Source of the DNA: Pyropia yezoensis
Lineage: Eukaryota > Rhodophyta > Bangiophyceae > Bangiales > Bangiaceae
Assembly: GCA_009829735.1 (NCBI GenBank)
Contig: CM020620.1
Coordinates: 3,413,447-3,477,446 of the forward strand
DNA: 64,000 nt
Direction: 5' to 3'
Shown piece after piece: positions 62,143 to 64,000 of this stretch. The position numbers were made by a program, and so were the translations under genes. Each line of letters starts with the position of its first letter. The first letter of the stretch is position 1. Under the pieces are notes generated by a model, which saw only the letters and a list, made by a program, of their open reading frames with translations, ran no database searches and was not told the origin of the DNA.

Positions 62143-63048
62143 TCACACAGTCACAGAGCCGGTCGAAAGGCCGCCGTCCGTCGACTCCTCTTCAGTAGAA
62201 ACATCCAGCTTGCTAGGGTCCATGCCGGCCGCCGCGGCGGCCCGCTTCAGACTTCGCTCAAACGCACTCTGCTTCGTGGCCTGGGACCTCCTGCCCCGTG
62301 TCGCAGTCCGCGTCGCCGGTGCACGCCGCGGTCGCGGCTGTGAGAATGGCCGCCGCTTGCGCTGGCGCACGTTGCCGGCATCCCCGTCGCTGTCTGTGCC
62401 ATTGTCGCCTCCAGGGAAAAGCGTCAACGCCGCATCCGCAACACGCGCTGTGACAGGCACGCCAGAGCGCGCTACTTCGTCGCTCGTCCCGCGCAGATCC
62501 GCACCGGCTGCGTCCGCGCGGGTCAACCTCTCCAAAGCCCTCGCGGCCGCCTCGTGGTACGCGGACTCAGCGTTGTCTGCCGGTTTCTGCTCGGCGGGAG
62601 CGGCCGGCACAACGGCGGCCGCGCCTTGATCGTAGAAGGCTGCTACATCAGCAACCGCTTCCAGCTCCATGCGGGCGGTCGGCACAAAAGCGGCCGCCGT
62701 CCCCGCGGCCACCACGTCAGCAGCCCCATAGCCGTTGCTCGTGCGCCTGCGCGCCCCATCGGTATTTCCCGCGCGGCCGGTGCGCAGTGTGGCATCCATC
62801 CCCACCTCGTCGTCCGTCTCCAAGCAAAAAACTGCTGGTGCGGCGCAGACTTCCGCAGTGGACGTCGCCGGCGCGGTGGGCGGCAGCGCAGGGGGAGACG
62901 CGCAGGGAGACGCAGACGGGGATTGCGCCTCGTCCAGAAAAGCACCACCCCCCGGTGCAGTATGCCCCAGACCGCCACTGGCACCGTCAGAATCAGCGCG
63001 TGCGGCAGGGGAGCGCCTGGGCGTCGGGGGCGCCGGCAGATCAGGCAT
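62143..63048 (-). CDS. Hypothetical 301-residue basic protein, arm 2 copy
   Basis: Copy of 16391-17296 with about six substitutions (for example MDEAQ to LDEAQ, QEPADN to QKPADN) and no stop. The ATG lies in the GGCAT (ATGCC) duplication of the neighbouring C LTR, as in arm 1. Two open copies after duplication are compatible with, but do not prove, a functional gene. Confidence 0.5.
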   Translation of the reverse strand: MPDLPAPPTPRRSPAARADSDGASGGLGHTAPGGGAFLDEAQSPSASPCASPPALPPTAPATSTAEVCAAPAVFCLETDDEVGMDATLRTGRAGNTDGARRRTSNGYGAADVVAAGTAAAFVPTARMELEAVADVAAFYDQGAAAVVPAAPAEQKPADNAESAYHEAAARALERLTRADAAGADLRGTSDEVARSGVPVTARVADAALTLFPGGDNGTDSDGDAGNVRQRKRRPFSQPRPRRAPATRTATRGRRSQATKQSAFERSLKRAAAAAGMDPSKLDVSTEEESTDGGLSTGSVTV

Positions 63049-63693
63049 TGTAGCGTAATGGAACCCAGATTCCCGGACCCAGAAACCACAACCACACACT
63101 CAGAGACCACAGTCCGAAGCCCAGGAAGGAACAGGTAAGAGCCCTTGCTGATCCACTCGCCCGCCACGATAAGAGGCAAAGGTAAACAGGACAAAAGCCC
63201 GAGGGAGAAGGAACCCAAAGTACTGTTGATTTTACAAGATGGCCCCGGGGAGAACCCCGGAGCACCCCTCAAGAACCTCCCCCCCTGGCCCCTCCAGGGG
63301 CCCTGAGCGAGGCCCCCAGAGGGCGCCCCCAGCGGGCCAAGTGCCAGCAAGGCACCGGCCGCTCACCGGGCCAACACACAAAAAGCAAGCGAGATCCCCC
63401 CACACACAAATGTCAATCCCCCAAAAAAAACCCAGTGGGAAAAAGGGGAAAGACACGAAATCACGCAAGGAAAACAAATGCGAAAAATCAAACAAATAAC
63501 CCGAAGGTCAGTATGCCCCAACCCGGCAAGTCCACCGCTCCGGGTGACCAATCAGGGCACCGGGCGTGTCGCCACTGCCCCGGGCCACCGATGCAGGGAT
63601 CCTCGGCCAGCGCGTGGTTCCACGTAACGCTGCCAGCCGGGTCCCAAGGCAGTCTCCCGGGTTCCAACGGTCCCAGGGGCTCAGAACGCCACA
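63049..63693 (-). repeat. 3' LTR of a second element C copy
   Basis: 645 bases, reverse complement of 15745-16390 with few differences. The C insertion therefore predates the duplication. Confidence 0.92.
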
Positions 63694-64000
63694 TGGCCCC
63701 CTCACTAGGGCCGAGCGTCCCGCCGGCCACCAAGGAAACCGAGGAAAGGGACTGGGGAACGTCTGACAGTGTTACAACAGGGCCACAACGAACGGGTTGT
63801 GGGGCCAGTGTCTGTCAACAGGGGCCCCCCGACAAGTGTCTCGTGCCAGGGGAACCCGTTCAGACTGGCCAGGGGCGGGTACAGGAGAGGTGCAGGCCAC
63901 GCGCAGGGGAACCAAAGGGGGTGTGGCGCAGCCCGCGCCGGCCGCCCACCTGCGTTCCTCCTCCCCGTCGCCTCCCCATGTGGCGCCGTACGCCAGGGGG
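63694..64000 (-). mobile_element. Internal 3' region of the second element C copy, cut by the window end
   Basis: Matches about 15744 back to 15437, including the purine run next to the LTR. The antisense gene of this copy would begin just past the window. Confidence 0.88.

Larger units (their letters stand above)
58720..64000 (-). repeat. Arm 2 of a large inverted duplication (arm 1: 15437-19175 plus 28558-30101)
   Basis: From the C internal end through the C LTR, the 301-residue frame, the intergenic region, the transposase tail, the D LTR and D gag, the two arms are collinear in inverse orientation at roughly 97-99% by eye. The visible arm ends at the B2 insertion point (58720-58724 here, 30097-30101 in arm 1) and at the window edge, so the true duplication is longer. 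Confidence 0.88.

Overview
The window is a GC-rich eukaryotic genome region made almost entirely of nested transposable elements. No housekeeping gene was found that would fix the host. Very high GC, homopolymer and trinucleotide tracts, Ty3/Gypsy elements with chromodomain-like ends and a PIF/Harbinger element would suit a GC-rich alga or protist, for example a bangiophyte red alga, but that is a guess. Two 500-N gaps (3180-3679 and 36759-37258) are probably placeholders of unknown true size.

Layout. 1-41 is the end of an LTR of family B. Position 2171 onward is the start of a Ty3 element (E) cut by the first gap. 3680-6316 is a proline-rich minisatellite followed by a broken Myb/SANT-like gene. 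6317-16390 is a complete Ty3 element (C) with TSD ATGCC. 16391-17296 is an open frame whose start codon lies in that TSD. 18698-18893 is the reverse-strand tail of a Harbinger transposase. 18899-30101 is Ty3 element D2. B1 (19176-28552, TSD GCAAC) sits inside its 5' LTR, and B2 (30102 to the gap) sits inside its gag. 37259-41031 is GC-rich, hairpin-bearing sequence without a clear gene. 41032-48485 is a young, apparently intact Ty3 chromovirus (A, TSD CAGGG). 49433-50874 plus 60546-60741 is a Harbinger transposase split by a complete D element, D1 (50875-60540, TSD GCTCC). From 60742 to the window end, the sequence is an inverted copy of 15437-18898.

The sequence from 15437 to 30101 (without B1) and from 64000 back to 58720 are therefore two inverted arms of one duplicated locus. 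Each arm carries C, then the 301-residue open frame, then the transposase tail, then D. The implied order is: C and D inserted into a Harbinger element, the locus was duplicated, then B1 and B2 inserted into one arm.

The most interesting system is in families B, C and D. Each has a long open frame (about 580-790 codons) on the strand opposite to gag-pol, lying between the end of pol and the 3' LTR and converging on pol. The B and C proteins share recognisable motifs in the same order and D shares some of them, so this looks like one ancient, conserved antisense gene of unknown function. All four families with a visible gag end also place pol in the -1 frame behind a textbook slippery heptamer. 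Families B and D additionally carry many short DNA palindromes with family-specific cores.
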